Numbered from the stretch's first letter, positions 1 through 15,770 are shown. The stretch is 64,000 nucleotides of DNA from Neocallimastix lanati (nom. inval.) (GCA_016946835.1 JACVTC010000051.1:647501-711500), one strand, 5' to 3'. Numbers and translations are program-made. The notes: a model not told the origin generated them from the sequence alone.

Positions 1-513
1 ATTATTAATTAAAAAAGAAAAAAGAAGAAGAGTTGGCAATACAAGAAAGAATAAAAAATGAAAAGGAAGAGGAAATTAGATTATTGAAAGAACGTGCTGA
101 ATGGGTATATTAATAATATATAAATGTTTAATAAACATTATCAATAAATATTATATATATTTAATAAATATTATTAATAAATATTATAAATATAAATATA
201 TATAATAATAAATAAATATATTAGCAAATAAAATTAGAAGAAGTTAAAAGACAAGAACAAGAGGTATTAGAAGTTCAATCAATACCATTACGAAATTACT
301 TGATGAAGTATGTAATGCCTACTCTAACATCAGGTTTAATTGATTTATGTAAAGAAAGACCAGAAGATCCAATTGATTATTTGGTAAATATCCTTAATTT
401 TATTTATTTATTAATACTATTAAAAATAATTATTAATTGTATATAATATATATTTATATTTCAATTTAAAGGCTGAATATCTTTTTAAAAATAACCCAAC
501 CAATAACAATTGA
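1..513 (+). CDS. Adenylate kinase 7-like protein, C-terminal end (5' partial)
   Basis: This is the 3' end of a gene that enters from the left. Three exons are seen (<1-104, 225-383, 472-513), all joined in phase 0, with stop TGA at 511-513. The first piece is a Glu/Lys/Arg-rich helix of the coiled-coil type. It is followed by [19 protein letters not shown] and then [18 protein letters not shown]. The last stretch is the Dpy-30 dimerisation motif as it occurs at the C-terminus of adenylate kinase 7, where the family ending reads very similarly. Known of the family: AK7 keeps adenine nucleotides balanced in cilia and flagella, and its Dpy-30 motif docks to axonemal or radial-spoke-type scaffolds. 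The kinase domain itself lies outside the window, so catalytic competence cannot be judged. A different Dpy-30 protein is possible but the PLRNYLM/MPTL context favours AK7. The gene implies a flagellated stage. Confidence 0.82.
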
Positions 514-2073
514 ATTATCATAATTATCATTATCATAAAAAATCTATATTATAATTTTAATTAATTTTTATTAAAATTATTAACTAAAATATTAATTGTA
601 ATGTATTATATTGTTAATTCAAATAATAATTATGATATAATTAATTTTAAAAGATTAAATAAATATTTACAAAAAAATGAAAATTAAGTTTCATTTTAGA
701 AGAAAAATTATTTATATTTATAATTATATATATATGTATGTTTTTTTATGTTTACTAATATATAAACAGCTATAAAGTATAAATATATATAATTGATTTA
801 TTTTAATAACTAATTTCATGAAAAAATAATCTTTATGAAAAGTTTTTTTTTTTTTTTTTTTTTTTGGTCTTCAATAAATTCTGATAGATTTTTATATTTT
901 AGTTTTCTATTGGATTTTTTGGATTTTTTTTATATCAAATTAGCTTTGTTAAATATAATTTATATATTTATTCACTTTATCTTATTTTTTAATTTCATTT
1001 CAGTTGCTATAGAAATAGATATATATTGCCTTCATTGATCGATAATGTTAATGTATTTCGATCAATTTTTCTATGGTAATTTTTTTTAAATTGTATTTTA
1101 AATTAATATTTATTAACTTTCAACTGAGTGCTATAGATAATTTATTCGATAAAATCATCAAAATTATATATATTAATTAATAGAAAATTAGATGCTCTTC
1201 TCTCTATATTTAATATTTTATCATGTAAAATTCCATTTTTTTTCTGTAATTAAAAATTTAATATTTTATCATGTAAAATTCCATTTTTTTTCTGTAATTA
1301 AACATTTAATATTTTTTTATTATGAAAAATTAATGGCTTAAAGGCATTAAAATAACTACATTTTTTCCAAGAATATAATCATTACCATTACTAGATGTTT
1401 AATATTAAAAACCAGAATTCAAAAATAATACTTTATTTTATATATAAGTATTTTATTTGTGATAATAATATAATTTGATTGATTTTTTTGAGGATAAAGT
1501 AAATTCATTTTATAATATTATTATACCCTTTAATTTTATGTGAGAGAAAATAATTAAATTTTTATAGTCATTTTTGTGAATTTTTGATATATTATTTTTA
1601 ATATAGTTATTATTACTAATTACAATAATAAAAAAATATAATAGTTTTTGAAAGATAAAATAAAAATTTAATAAATATAATATTATAATAATTATTTTGC
1701 TTAATGTAATATTTTTTATTTCTTTTGTTAATATATAATTTTATATTAATTAAGGATTAACTCCTTTAATTTATTTTATGTAATTTTAGTTTTAATTAGT
1801 AAAAATAATGCAAAACAATACTTAATATATTGTAATTTACTAATTTTTAACCTGTCAATAAAATTTTATATTTTTTTTTCTTGATATAAATATTAAATTA
1901 ATATATAAAGAAATATTTGTAATTATTAGTAATTATTATATTAGGTAAAAAATTTAAACTAGTGATTTTTTTATGGTTATATTAGAATTATTGCATGTAT
2001 AGTTCAAAATTAATTACAAAATTGCAACCAAAATAAAAAAAAATAAATAAAAAATAATAAAAAATTGTTGATA
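514..2073. other. Intergenic AT-rich spacer between convergent genes
   Basis: About 1.5 kb between the 3' ends of the AK7-like and Tubby genes. It holds homopolymer T/A runs and one local tandem duplication (1209-1304). The 67-codon open frame at 835-1038 is low-complexity Phe-rich and is not credible. No RNA gene is recognised. Confidence 0.6.
1209..1304. repeat. 48-bp tandem duplication (2 copies)
   Basis: Two adjacent near-identical copies of a 48-bp unit begin at 1209 and 1257, each containing TCATGTAAAATTCC followed by a T-run. A partial third start follows. It is non-coding. Confidence 0.85.
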
Positions 2074-4450
2074 TCAATAGAGTGTATCAAATGCCTCAAA
2101 TGTAGTTAATGAAATAGCAAATGCTTCTAATGGTGTTAATGGATATCTTATATCTAATGTGAAATTATTTGGACCACATCTTCCAAATTGAAGAAGAATT
2201 GGGTTATCCACACTAATTGGTTCAAATTTTTGTGAGTCGTCGTAACTAAATCCAAAGCATTTCATGTATGAATCTATAATATATTAAGTAATTAATAAGA
2301 AATTGTGTTTAAATTATATACTAATATTTTTTATTTATTATTTATAGCATTTATTAATAATTATTTACATACTTCCTTTATCATATATTAATTGGAAATT
2401 TTTTATTGATGGTTGAGTTACCCTTCCACTAAAGTTTAAGCAATGAGACTGTGTAACTATTTTGTTAATTATTTTTTTTTTAATTTTAAATTTTGTTAAT
2501 ATTATATTATTGTTATTGTGTTGAAATTACTACCATTAATAAAATTAAATTTATAATAATAACAATTACTTTCATTCCATCTTGGTGGATTATTTCGTAA
2601 TATAATAATTTTATCAGTATTATTACTTTTAGCATCTGCTAAAAAGTCTTTTGAATATTTTGAAGAACCGTGTTCTAAATGTAATGCAGGTAATGCAATA
2701 AACATTTCTCTTGGTGATGAATTTCGGTTCTATATAATTATTGAATTAGTTTTATAAACAGGTGATAATATTAATATAAATGCCATATATATATATTATT
2801 TATTTAATATTAAAAATTAATTTTCTAAAATATAATACTTACATAAAATATTGAAGCTGACTCGTATAATCCTTTATCTGGTAAAGTTGGATCATAATTT
2901 TCTGCATTATAAAGTGTAAACTTGTCTTGTTTTACTCTATTTTATTATAATTAATAAAATAAAAATGATTATATATTTATTAAAAATGATTATATATTTA
3001 TTAAAAATGATTATATATTTATTAAAAACGATTATATATTTATTAAAAATGATTATATATTTATTAAAAATGAATATATATTTATTAAAAACGATTATAT
3101 ATTTATTAAAAATGATTATATATTTATTAAAAATGATTATATATTTTCAAATATTTATAGTTAATATAAAAATATTATACTTTATTAATTTAAAAATTTA
3201 CATTAACTTTCCAACATAGCCTGAACTTGTTTTTGTAAAAGAATTTTCATCTGTTGTAATAATATAATCCATTTTTTTTATATTTTTTCTTCTGCGTGCA
3301 GCTAATATGAATTCATCAGTATCATCATTAATTAAATAATATTCTGGGTGAATATGATTGATTTTTCCAACTTTTCTTATTACTCTACAGCGTAGTATAT
3401 GACCCTTTTCAATTCGCCTTTTAATAATATTATTATTATATTTTTATTATATATATATTTATATTTTTTTAAATTAAGAATTGATTTTAAATATTTAATA
3501 GGAATTTTCATTAATTTGATTATAATATAAAAAATTAAATTAGAAATATTTATTTACTTATATGTTGAATAGTTTGAAGAAGGTAAAGCATCTAAAAAGT
3601 TAAATTTTCTATCATTATTATTAATTTGTAGTTTTTCAATTTCTTCAGTTTCTTTTTCAAAATTGTATTCTTTACTACTATTATTATTGTTATTTTCTTT
3701 CTTATTAAGTTTTATTTTATTTATTTCATCATTTGATAGGTCATCTTCTTTCTTTTTTCCAAATCTTATACTTATTTTCTTTTTATTTATTTTATCATTT
3801 TCTTTTTTATAAGTGTTTTTTAGCATTGGCCTACTTTCACTATAATCTGATCCATCAATATTTTCTTCTTCTTCTTCTTCTTTTTTTTTATTAATATTTT
3901 TATTTTGTTCATCTGATTTAGAATCAAAACCTTCTTTAAATAAATGATTATTTTTTATTAATTTATTTTTATTATTTGCATTAATTTTATTTTCTGAATT
4001 TAATTTAATATTTTTTATTTCTTCTTCTTTATTTTCATTTTCATTAATTTCATCAATCTTATTTAATGGAACAAACATTAATTCGTGCTTAGATTTATTA
4101 TTATTATTAAAAGCAATGACTTTTGGGGCTGGTTGAATTAAATTGTTCATAGAGGTATTATTATTTTTTTTTTGAGTTTCTCTTTGATATTTTTTTTCAA
4201 TTTGTCTATTTTCTAGATCAGGCATTCTTTTTTTAGGTGATGAAGATAAAAATATACTGTTAGTGGTTAGCGTATCATAAGCACTTTTATTATCTTTTAA
4301 ATTGCATTTTTCATTCATTTCCATTCTTTTTATTTGACTTTCTTTAATTTCATTTTGATTGCTAAACAGTGATGGATTTTCATTTTCATTTATTTCTGAA
4401 AAATGGTCTATTATAATCCATTTTTATATAATAATAATAATATTATTATT

Positions 4451-4481
<31 letters not shown>

Positions 4482-5331
4482 TAAATAAAATGAAATGAAA
4501 AAAAGCAAAACAAATACAAAAATAACATATAATAAATGAAATAAAATTAATAAATTAATAAATTATATAAATATTATAGTATTGTTTTTTTAGAATTATT
4601 TATATATATATTAATGTAAGATATATTATATTATATATATTATATATACCTATTCCATAATTATGAACTTTTTTTTTTAAATTTGCATTTTGAGTCATTC
4701 TAAATAGTTTATTTGGAATTTGATTATATATTTTACTATATTCATGATTTATATTTTTATCTGCATTTTTAATAATTAATTTAATTATATAAATATATTT
4801 AAATATTAATTTTTAATTTTTTATTATATTTTAATAAATAAATTTTACTTTAATGATTTTTACTATTAATTAAATTATTAATTTCGTTTTTTGTTGTTTT
4901 AGATGTTATGATTACTTTTTTCTTATCAATATTGTTATTGTTAAGATTTTTATTTATATTATTAGAATCCTTTGATTCATGAGCATGTTCATGTATATTA
5001 TCATTCATGTTATTTTTTTCATTTAATTTTGTTCTTAATTTACGATATGCTCTATACTTATTTGCTATTTTTTAATTTCCAAAATTATCATAAAAAAAAA
5101 AAAAAAATAAAAAAAAATACAATATAAATATAAGAAATACAATATAAATACATTGATATTTTACATAACAACATTAAAATTAATCAATAATATGATACCA
5201 ATTTCTTTATTATTTGAAATATCTAATTTTGTTGGTTTATGTCCTTCATTTTTTAAATAACTATGCTCCCAATGTTTTAATTCACTTTTTAGTCGTTTTA
5301 GTTGCTGCTCTTCAGAAATTGTTTCTGTCAT
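2074..5331 (-). CDS. Tubby-domain protein with Sld2/RecQL4-like N-terminal motif
   Basis: Nine exons on the minus strand: 5331-5199, 5064-4864, 4760-4650, 4407-3558, 3417-3202, 2936-2843, 2729-2570, 2456-2373 and 2273-2074. They sum to 2049 nt, or 682 aa, and every junction keeps frame. Residues 1-60 carry LKSELKHWEHSYLKNEGHKP, DISNNKEIANKYRAYRKLR, the pattern of the Drc1/Sld2-RecQL4 N-terminal replication motif. Residues about 60-440 are Asn/Lys/Glu-rich and look disordered. The last 240 residues are a Tubby domain: KGHILRCRVIRK, FILAARRRK, YIITTD, SGYVGK, LYESASIFY, SPREMFIALPAL, NPPRWNE, CLNFSGRVTQPSIKNFQL, ILLQFGRCG and YPLTPLEAFAISL. Known: Tubby domains bind PI(4,5)P2 and, in TULP3, deliver cargo to cilia. 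The pairing with an Sld2-like motif is unusual. The start at 5331 is the first ATG before that motif. Function of the fusion is unknown. Confidence 0.88.
2964..3150. repeat. 21-bp intronic minisatellite (about 9 copies)
   Basis: About nine head-to-tail copies of a 21-bp unit (ATGATTATATATTTATTAAAA) with a few ACG/ATGAAT variants. They lie wholly inside the Tubby intron 2937-3201. The open frame across them is an artefact of the unit length being a multiple of three. Confidence 0.93.
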
Positions 5332-5753
5332 TTTACTATTATTTAAAATTAATATTTAATAATTAATAATTTTTGAAAAAAAAATTTAAAATCAATTTTT
5401 CATCTTATATTTTTGTGTTATTTATATATATATATTTTCTTTAAAAACTTTAAATTTTTAAAAAGTTTAAAATATTATTAAATATTTTTTTTCAATAATT
5501 TAATATACCGTATTTGAAAGTATTAAAAAAAAAAAAAAAAAAAAATTAATATATATTTTATAAAAATTAAATTACTTAATATATATATATAAATATAATT
5601 AATAAAATTTTTTAAAAATAAATATTATGAACAAATATATTTTGATATTTATATATTAATATATATAATAAATTTTTAGTATAAATAAAAATCATTTTAA
5701 TATTTAATAAATAATAATTATTATCAAATAGAAAAGATAAATTACTATTTAGT
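5332..5753. promoter_or_regulatory. Shared divergent intergenic region
   Basis: The Tubby gene (minus, start 5331) and the DHHC gene (plus, start 5754) diverge from this 422-bp interval, so both promoters should lie here. It is almost pure A/T with a 20-plus A-run near 5525-5545. No specific factor site can be picked out against this background. Confidence 0.5.
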
Positions 5754-8229
<2,476 letters not shown>

Positions 8230-8724
8230 TAGAATATTAAAACATTTTTATAAAATGATTATTTAAAAAAAAAAAAATTATTTTAATATATATATATATA
8301 CCATTACAATATTATTAGTATATAAAGTATGAATAATATAAAAGTCAATATTAAGTGCTTTTATTGATTTAAGAAAAAACAGTTATAAATAAAAATATTA
8401 AATAATCATATATATTTAATTTAAATATATATATCACTTACGAAAGCTAATTAATATATTTTAAATATATTATTTATATTTAAAATTATTTTTACTATTA
8501 TGAATTTTTTCATAAATAAATACAATATAAATAAATATATAGAAATAAATAATAAACTCTTATAATTTTGCACATTAAATTTATTTATTTGAAATGTCTT
8601 TTAACTATTTATATATTATTAAGTATAAGTATATTACAGATTATATTAATTTTTTTTTTTTTTTTTTTATAACTTTATTTAATATAAATTTAATTTTTAT
8701 TATATTTAAAAATTGAATTTTTTT
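8230..8724. other. Intergenic spacer between convergent genes
   Basis: AT-rich spacer between the 3' ends of the DHHC gene and the coiled-coil gene. It contains short (TA)n and A/T runs. Nothing else is recognised. Confidence 0.55.
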
Positions 8725-10622
8725 TTATAAAATTGATATTAAGTTGTTATCATCAACTATAGGGAAAATAATATTTTCACCATGGAGAGCTAAATTTTCT
8801 TTATCAGTATTAAAATCTTCTATATCTTCATTATCAATATGACCGTAATATGTTTTTTCACAGTCCTGAAATATGTTATATATATTAATATGTATTTCTT
8901 TGTTATTTTTGTAATTAATAATTATATATATATATAAATATGATTTTTATTTATCTACCTTATTTTTCTTCTTTTTTAATGCGTTTACTTCTAATTCAAG
9001 TTCTTTTCCTTTTTTAAATAAATTTGAAAATATTCCATCTGTATTATTAATTATACTTTTTAATGAATCCATGCTTTTTTCAATATCAGAAACAGTTTTT
9101 TTCCATTCCGAAGCTTCAAAAAATTTTAAGTATAAAATTAATACTATAAATATATTGAGATTATAAAATTATTACTTACATTTCATTAATTTAAATATAT
9201 ATTTATATCAAATAATAAATTAACTTACATTCTTTTTCTATCATTTGATACCTTTCTTCTTGTGCTTTTTTCATTTCATTCAAATCTTCAATTACTAATC
9301 ATTATTTTATAATCAAAAAATATAAATATTAATTTTATTATAATTGAATAATTTATACTGAATAATATTATTTTATATTTACTTTTCATTTTTTCATTTT
9401 TTCTTTTTTCTTTTATTTGTTTTGATTTTTCGATTAAATTATTAGAACAATTAGTTGTTAAATTTGAATTTTCTTTCGGATTATTTAATAATTCATTTAT
9501 ATCTTCTTTTTTTTCCATATAAATATTATCATATTTTTTTTTCATTTTATTTGAATATAATAACCCTTCAGAATTTATATTAAAACTCTTAATAGGATTT
9601 GATTTTTTATTATTTAAAAATTTCGATATAATTTTCTCTTCCTCATCATTTTCATCATTTTTCTGTATTATTTCATTTTCTATTATTTTTAGTGAATTTT
9701 TATTTTCTTCATCATCAATACTTTTTTTTGTATTTAGTTTATCATATTTATCGATTTTATTTAAATTTTTTTCATTTTCATACCAAATAATTTTTCCTCT
9801 TTTAGTTTTGGTTACTTCTTCGGGATTTATTGCAATATTTTCGTTTATATTTTTTAAACTATTGATATTATAAGTCCCTGTAATATTTGGTGTTTTTACT
9901 TTTTCTAATTTATTATCATTACCAAATGATAATGAATTTTTTTTTAGAGAATTATTAGTAATATTTTCAAGACGCTTAAAAGTATTGTTATTTTCATTTT
10001 TATCTAAAAAATCCATTCTTTTATCGATGGAAAAAGCTTCCTTTTTACGAGAATTGATGTCATTTGAATCATTATCATCATTAATTAATATATTTTTTTC
10101 CGTAAAAGTCATTTTAGAAGTTGGAACCGAAAGATTATTTGATCTTGAAAATTTTTTAATATTTGGATAACCATAATTAGATATATGTAATTTTTGAAAT
10201 GATCTATGCTTATCTATAGTAGATTTTTCTTTGGGACTTTGTAAATCTTTTAGTAATTTTTTTCTACTTATGATATATTTTTTATCTAAACTCTCAAATT
10301 TTCTATTTGAATTTTTGATCGAAAACTCAGATATTTTATTGCTTCCAAACTTCTCATCATAAAAATTCTTTTTTCTTTCAATATTGTTTTGATTTGATAA
10401 TGTAATTTTTTTTTCTAGGGATTCTTTATATTCTTTAAAAGTTTTATATTTTATTAATGAATTTAATGAGAGCCCACTATTTTTACTATTAATATCAAAT
10501 TCGTCATCATTTATATCATATAATTTATTATTATTAAAGAAAGTATCAGTATGACCTTCATTAATTTTATTAAAACTTTTATTTTTTATGGTACGGTATA
10601 ATAAATTATCTTCGGCTAGCAT
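8725..10622 (-). CDS. Unknown Asn/Lys-rich coiled-coil protein
   Basis: Four exons on the minus strand (10622-9383, 9294-9229, 9143-8959, 8865-8725) join in frame to 1632 nt, 543 aa, with stop TAA at 8727-8725. The family is not recognised. The first 413 residues are hydrophilic and rich in Asn, Lys, Ser and Glu, with phospho-site-like RSNNLSVP and FSRSN stretches and a short conserved-looking segment TKRGKIIWYENEKNLNKI. The small exons encode charged helices (EDLNEMKKAQEERYQMIEKE and KGKELELEVNALKKKKNK) typical of a coiled coil. The C-terminus is acidic. There is no signal peptide or membrane span. The start is the first ATG of the long frame and is preceded by an A/T-rich leader. A cytoskeletal or basal-body scaffold is one guess from composition and the flagellar neighbours, but nothing proves it. 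Confidence 0.72.
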
Positions 10623-10998
10623 CTTATTTTTTTTTAAAAATTAATTTATTATTAAAAATATTAAAGATCAATGCTAAAATAATTTTTTTATATATTTATT
10701 TTACAAAAAAAATAACATACATTAAAAATCCGTAAACATAAAAAAATAAGATAAAACTTTTAAAATTGATAAACTTAGATTTAAAGTTTATGAGTAACAC
10801 AAACAAATTATATTAATCTTGTTTATTCTTATTTTTATTATGTATTATTGTTTAAAGTTTGAATATATTTGAAAAAAAAATTTTTTTTCTATTTAAAAAA
10901 ATTTTTTATTAAGAAATAAAATTTTAAAATTTAATCTTCATATTATAATCTATAAAAACGTTTAAAACTATATTATCTCGATTTATTTGTATTATTTA

Positions 10999-11038
<40 letters not shown>

Positions 11039-12076
11039 ATATTTCTTTTTTTTAATCTTTTATTCTAAAAAAATTTCGATATATTAATTTTTATCTTCTA
11101 TTTTTTTATAACTAAAATTATATAAATTTATGAAATTTATAAACATATAACTGATATATATATTTGGAAACCATATATTTATATAAAGAATCCATTATAT
11201 AATAATATAAAAATTTATAATATTCAATTATTTATTAATAAGTATAATTCTTGATAAAATTATAGTTCCCAATATTTTATATTCTTTTTTATTTAAATGA
11301 ATGTTATAATTAATAAAATTTCAATTGAAAAAATTAATACGTTAATGTAATTAACTAAAATTAATTATTTTTTTCATTAATATTTTTATCTTCATTTTTA
11401 TCATCTAATCTATAATTTTAATTTTCTTTAATCAATATTTGTTTCATATTCAAATAACTTCATTAATTTTTATCAAAACATTCTTCTCCTTTAAAAATCC
11501 ACATTTTTATAGCTAACTATACATGTTCCAATTTCGGTTAAAATTAATGAGGTATAAATAGTGGAAGATTTAGGACAATTTTTTTTCTTTTTTTTTTTAA
11601 GTAGAATATTAATTATTCCTCATAAGGGTCGTTGTGAATTATCAGTACATTTAGATCTAATTTAATTACAACACATGCCAAAACATTCAAAATCCCTCTT
11701 TTTTCCATATGATATAGTATATATTCAAATAAAATTATCACACTTTAGTCAATACAAGTGAACATGTTTTATAATACTTTCTATTTTATATAATAAATTA
11801 AAAATTATATAATATATAAAATTTTAAATAATATTTATAATTATTAATTCTTTTGGATTATAAGAGAATATGAAAATATAAATAAAAACTTAATAATGAA
11901 GATATTTACCATTTGAAGCATAATGATCATGCTTACCGATGTTTAAATTTTTGAATAAAATATTTAATTTATTAATAATTAATGTTAAAATATTTAAATT
12001 ATGATATTAATAATTCACTAACAACAGAAAATATTCAGAAATTAATTAGGTAAAATAAATTATAATAAAAGTAATC

Positions 12077-12111
<35 letters not shown>

Positions 12112-12597
12112 ATAAAATTAGAAAATAAAAAATTTATTAATGAAATCTTAATTATTTTATTATATAATATACTGTTTTATAATATGTTTTGACTTAATAA
12201 TATATGTTTCTGGACTGAAATTTGCCAACACATATCATGCACGGACCACACTATTTTATTCCTTTTTAATTAATTTTATTTTATATCAACTCTTAATATT
12301 TAAAAAATTCAAAATTCATATTAAACTATTAGTGAGATAGATAAGTACCTCCATTGAAAATATTGTCGTTCAGACTTTCATATTATTACCAGACTTTTCT
12401 GTGTAAACTAAAATATGGACTATATGTGATTTTTAGTTTTATCAATACTTAAATATATATATGATAAATATTTGTATATTGAGATTGAAATTTCTTTATT
12501 TAATTATATATAATATTTATATATTACTTTTTATATATATATTATTTTATTATGTATTTTCGTTGTAATGTCTAAATTTATATATCATTAATTCGAA

Positions 12598-12628
<31 letters not shown>

Positions 12629-13589
12629 TTAATGTTTATAATAATCAATAATATAAGAATTTATTTTTAATTATGTACTTTATATTTAAAACAAAGAAAA
12701 AAAATATTTGGTATATTTATATAATAAATTCTTAATAATAACTAGTTTCTTAATATATTTGATATTTAATATATAAAATTTTACAATAAACCTTTAAAAT
12801 AAATTTATATTGCAATATGATCAAAAAATTTTGAATTAAATATATCCATCTATTATATATTATAGATTTATATTGTTATATATATTAAATGTATTATATA
12901 ATATAGTTATATTTTTTCTTTTAAAAACCATTAAAGAAAAGATTAAATAATGAGATTTATTAATAAACTTTTAATAATTAAAGTATATATATATATATAT
13001 TTTTTAATAACTTTTATTACAATGAATTATAAAATAATAGTAATAATAAATTATTTAAAAAAAAAAAAAAGAACTAATTTAAAAAAAAAAAAATAAATAA
13101 ATCTATAAATAAAAAATAAATTATTTAAAAATAAAAAAAGTTTACAATTCAAAATAATATTTTTTTTTTTTTTAATTGAAATAAAAGGAATTAATGAATT
13201 AGTAAATAAAAATTTTAATATATTTTATTTTATATTTTTCTTAATATTGTTTATACTTTTATTTTTGATTTATCATAAATGTTCTTATTATATTATTCTT
13301 AATTTTCAAACAATTACAATATAATAAATAAATAAATATATATAGATAAAATAAAAAATTTTGTAATAAATTGGCGGTATGATATTACTGTTTCATTAAC
13401 ATATGTATTATTGATGAAACAAAACAAAAAAATATAAAAATGGATATGTTCCAAGAAAAAAAAAAAAAGAAAAAGATAATTATGAATCATACCATCAAAT
13501 ACTTTAATAATGAAACTGAATTTCAATATTATAAAATAAAAAAAATTCATTTGCTTTTAGCACCTTTTCTAGTGTAATAAGTACAGGTT
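10623..13589. other. Gene-poor AT-rich region
   Basis: No open frame longer than low-complexity noise. It holds (TTA)n near 10998-11037, a 36-bp-class A-run near 12078-12105, and (AAT)n near 12597-12625. Stretches around 11500-11720 and 12200-12420 are less biased in base composition and may be old relics, but no protein or RNA family is recognisable in them. Confidence 0.5.
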
Positions 13590-13930
13590 CATTTCAGAAT
13601 ATTGTTATATAATGATTCATCTTTATAATTATCCCTCCAAAATGGATGATAGGGATGTGTTTGTGTTAAGCATAATATGATAGGTAAGTATTTTTATATA
13701 TATCAAATATTAAATCTGTAATATTAAATTAAAATTTATATTATTTAATAAATTATTTTTTTAAATTTTAATTTAGCATTTAAAAAAAAAAAAATAGATG
13801 GGCTGCTGGAATTAATGAATTTTGGTATATTCCCAATAAATTGATGTACTGATAGCATTTTATTTAATCAAGATGCATTACCAAAAAGTAATAAATAACC
13901 AAAATCTGTAAGGTTAACGAAATTAGGGAA
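13590..13930 (+). pseudogene. Degenerate SH3-domain gene fragment
   Basis: Two pieces match the SH3 exons of the receptor gene at 15771-18104. The first (about 13590-13685) reads LYNYPSKMDD, then diverges, and ends at a GTAAGT donor placed as in the intact gene (LYNYHPKMEDE... donor). The second (about 13794-13930) reads WAAGINE, then needs a frameshift to read FGIFPIN followed by a stop, matching WGAGINE and FGAFPLI of the intact gene. The intron position is preserved between them, so this is a duplicated genomic segment and not a reverse-transcribed copy. It lacks the N-terminal ectodomain and membrane span and carries stops and frameshifts, so it is not functional. Confidence 0.75.
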
Positions 13931-15321
13931 GATAACAGTATCAGAATAATGGAATATTTATTGATAGTAAAAACAGAAGAATAACAATCATGAATAAAAA
14001 AAAAAAAAAATTAAAAATTAAAAACATAAAAAATAAAAAAGTAATAATAATATAAAAATATAAATAAAAATTTATTAATTTATTAAATCATAAAAATCAT
14101 GTTATCAAAAATTATAAATAATAAAATAATAAAAAATAATTATTAAATATAAATGATAAAATTATTTAATGAAAATAATAATAATAAATGTATAATATAT
14201 TCTTATTTTATTATATAAATAATTTTATTTTATATATTTTATTTTTATTAAAACTTCAATATTTAGTAGTACTTCACCTTTATTTTTTTTTTTTTTAATA
14301 ATATTTTAATAATTAGTATTACCACACTTTCATTTTATTTATTCAATCTGTACTTTTATTTTAATTTCTATTATACATTTATTAATTTTTTTTTTTTTTT
14401 TTTTAGTTCAAATCAGTACTTCCATGTCAACTTCTAACTATTTTTACTTAATGTATATTTTATAATTTTATTATATTCAAATGTGTTAATTCAAATAATT
14501 TGTATAATATATACATAATCAATTATTAATATACCTAAATTTATATATATACATATAATTTATTTAATTATATTTTTTTTATCCTAATGAATTTTTAAAT
14601 AACGTGGCACAAAATTATATTTTAAATTAAATTTAAATATAATAAATAAAACTGAAAAAAATTTTCTATAAATTAAAATATTATTATTAAAGAATAAATA
14701 ACAAGTTCATAAATTATATAATTGTAAAAAAAAAAAAAAAAAGAAATAATAATAGATGAATTGTGTTATTAATATATCTATTTATATTTTCTCTCTTTTT
14801 ATTTTATAAAATATACATATAGGAATATATGTATATATTTATATAAATTTAGAAATTTTGTTTTGAATTCCTAAATATTAATTAAAACTTTAATTCATTA
14901 TTAATCTATTAAAGAATAAATAATATATATTATTTATTATAATAATAGTTATTTATACTAAAAAGTTATAGTTTTACTAATATTATCCAGTGAAAATATA
15001 TATAATATTATTTTAATAGTTTAAATAAAAATAATAATTAATAAATTAATAACTTATACCTGTCATTTTTAAAGATTAGCTTAAAATTTATGAAAAATAT
15101 TAATTATATAAATATATTTATTACATAAATATATGTAGTCAGATTATATTCATAATTATTTTATTTAAATAAAAATTTTTTAATATAACTATTAATATAA
15201 ACTTTAATTATTATTGGTTTTACTTTTTTATAATTAATATTTATAATTTGTTTTACTATATTGGCTTCTCTATCAATAATATTAATATAGAAACAAAAAC
15301 GGCTTATAAGATTAAGCATTC

Positions 15322-15380
<59 letters not shown>

Positions 15381-15770
15381 GTAATTATTTTTTTTTTTTG
15401 TTTTGTTTTGTTTTAAATTTTCTATTATAAGTATAAATATAATAGAATTTAATAAAATAAAAATAAATATAAATAAAAAATAAAAAGTAAAATATTATAA
15501 AATAAATAATTAATTAAAATGAAAAAATATGTTTTAATAATATTATAATTGTTATGCAAAAAACTTTTTTTTTATTTTTATAAATAAATTGTACATAATT
15601 TAATAAATTTAAATAAATTAATAACAATAATCGTAATAAATTTATATCAATAAATTTTTAATAGAATTATAATTACAATAATATAAGCCTAGATGTTATA
15701 AATTCTTTTAAAATTATCCAAAAATATTAACAAATAGACAAATAAAATTTAAATTATTAAAAAAAAAAGT
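13931..15770. other. AT-rich spacer upstream of the SH3 receptor gene
   Basis: No gene recognised. It contains several A- and T-runs and a (TTA)n array of about 20 units at 15323-15380. The short open frame over that array (Tyr-rich) is a repeat artefact. Confidence 0.55.

Noticed and set aside
835-1038. 67-codon plus-strand open frame rich in Phe
   Set aside because: Starts in a T-run, low complexity, no family resemblance; chance frame in T-rich DNA.
2965-3219. Open frame of MIIYLLK repeats
   Set aside because: It is the 21-bp minisatellite in a Tubby intron read in one frame, on the strand opposite to the gene.
13314-13550. 78-codon minus-strand hydrophobic frame
   Set aside because: Composition-driven (Phe, Ile, Tyr) with no conserved motif; the neighbourhood is non-coding.
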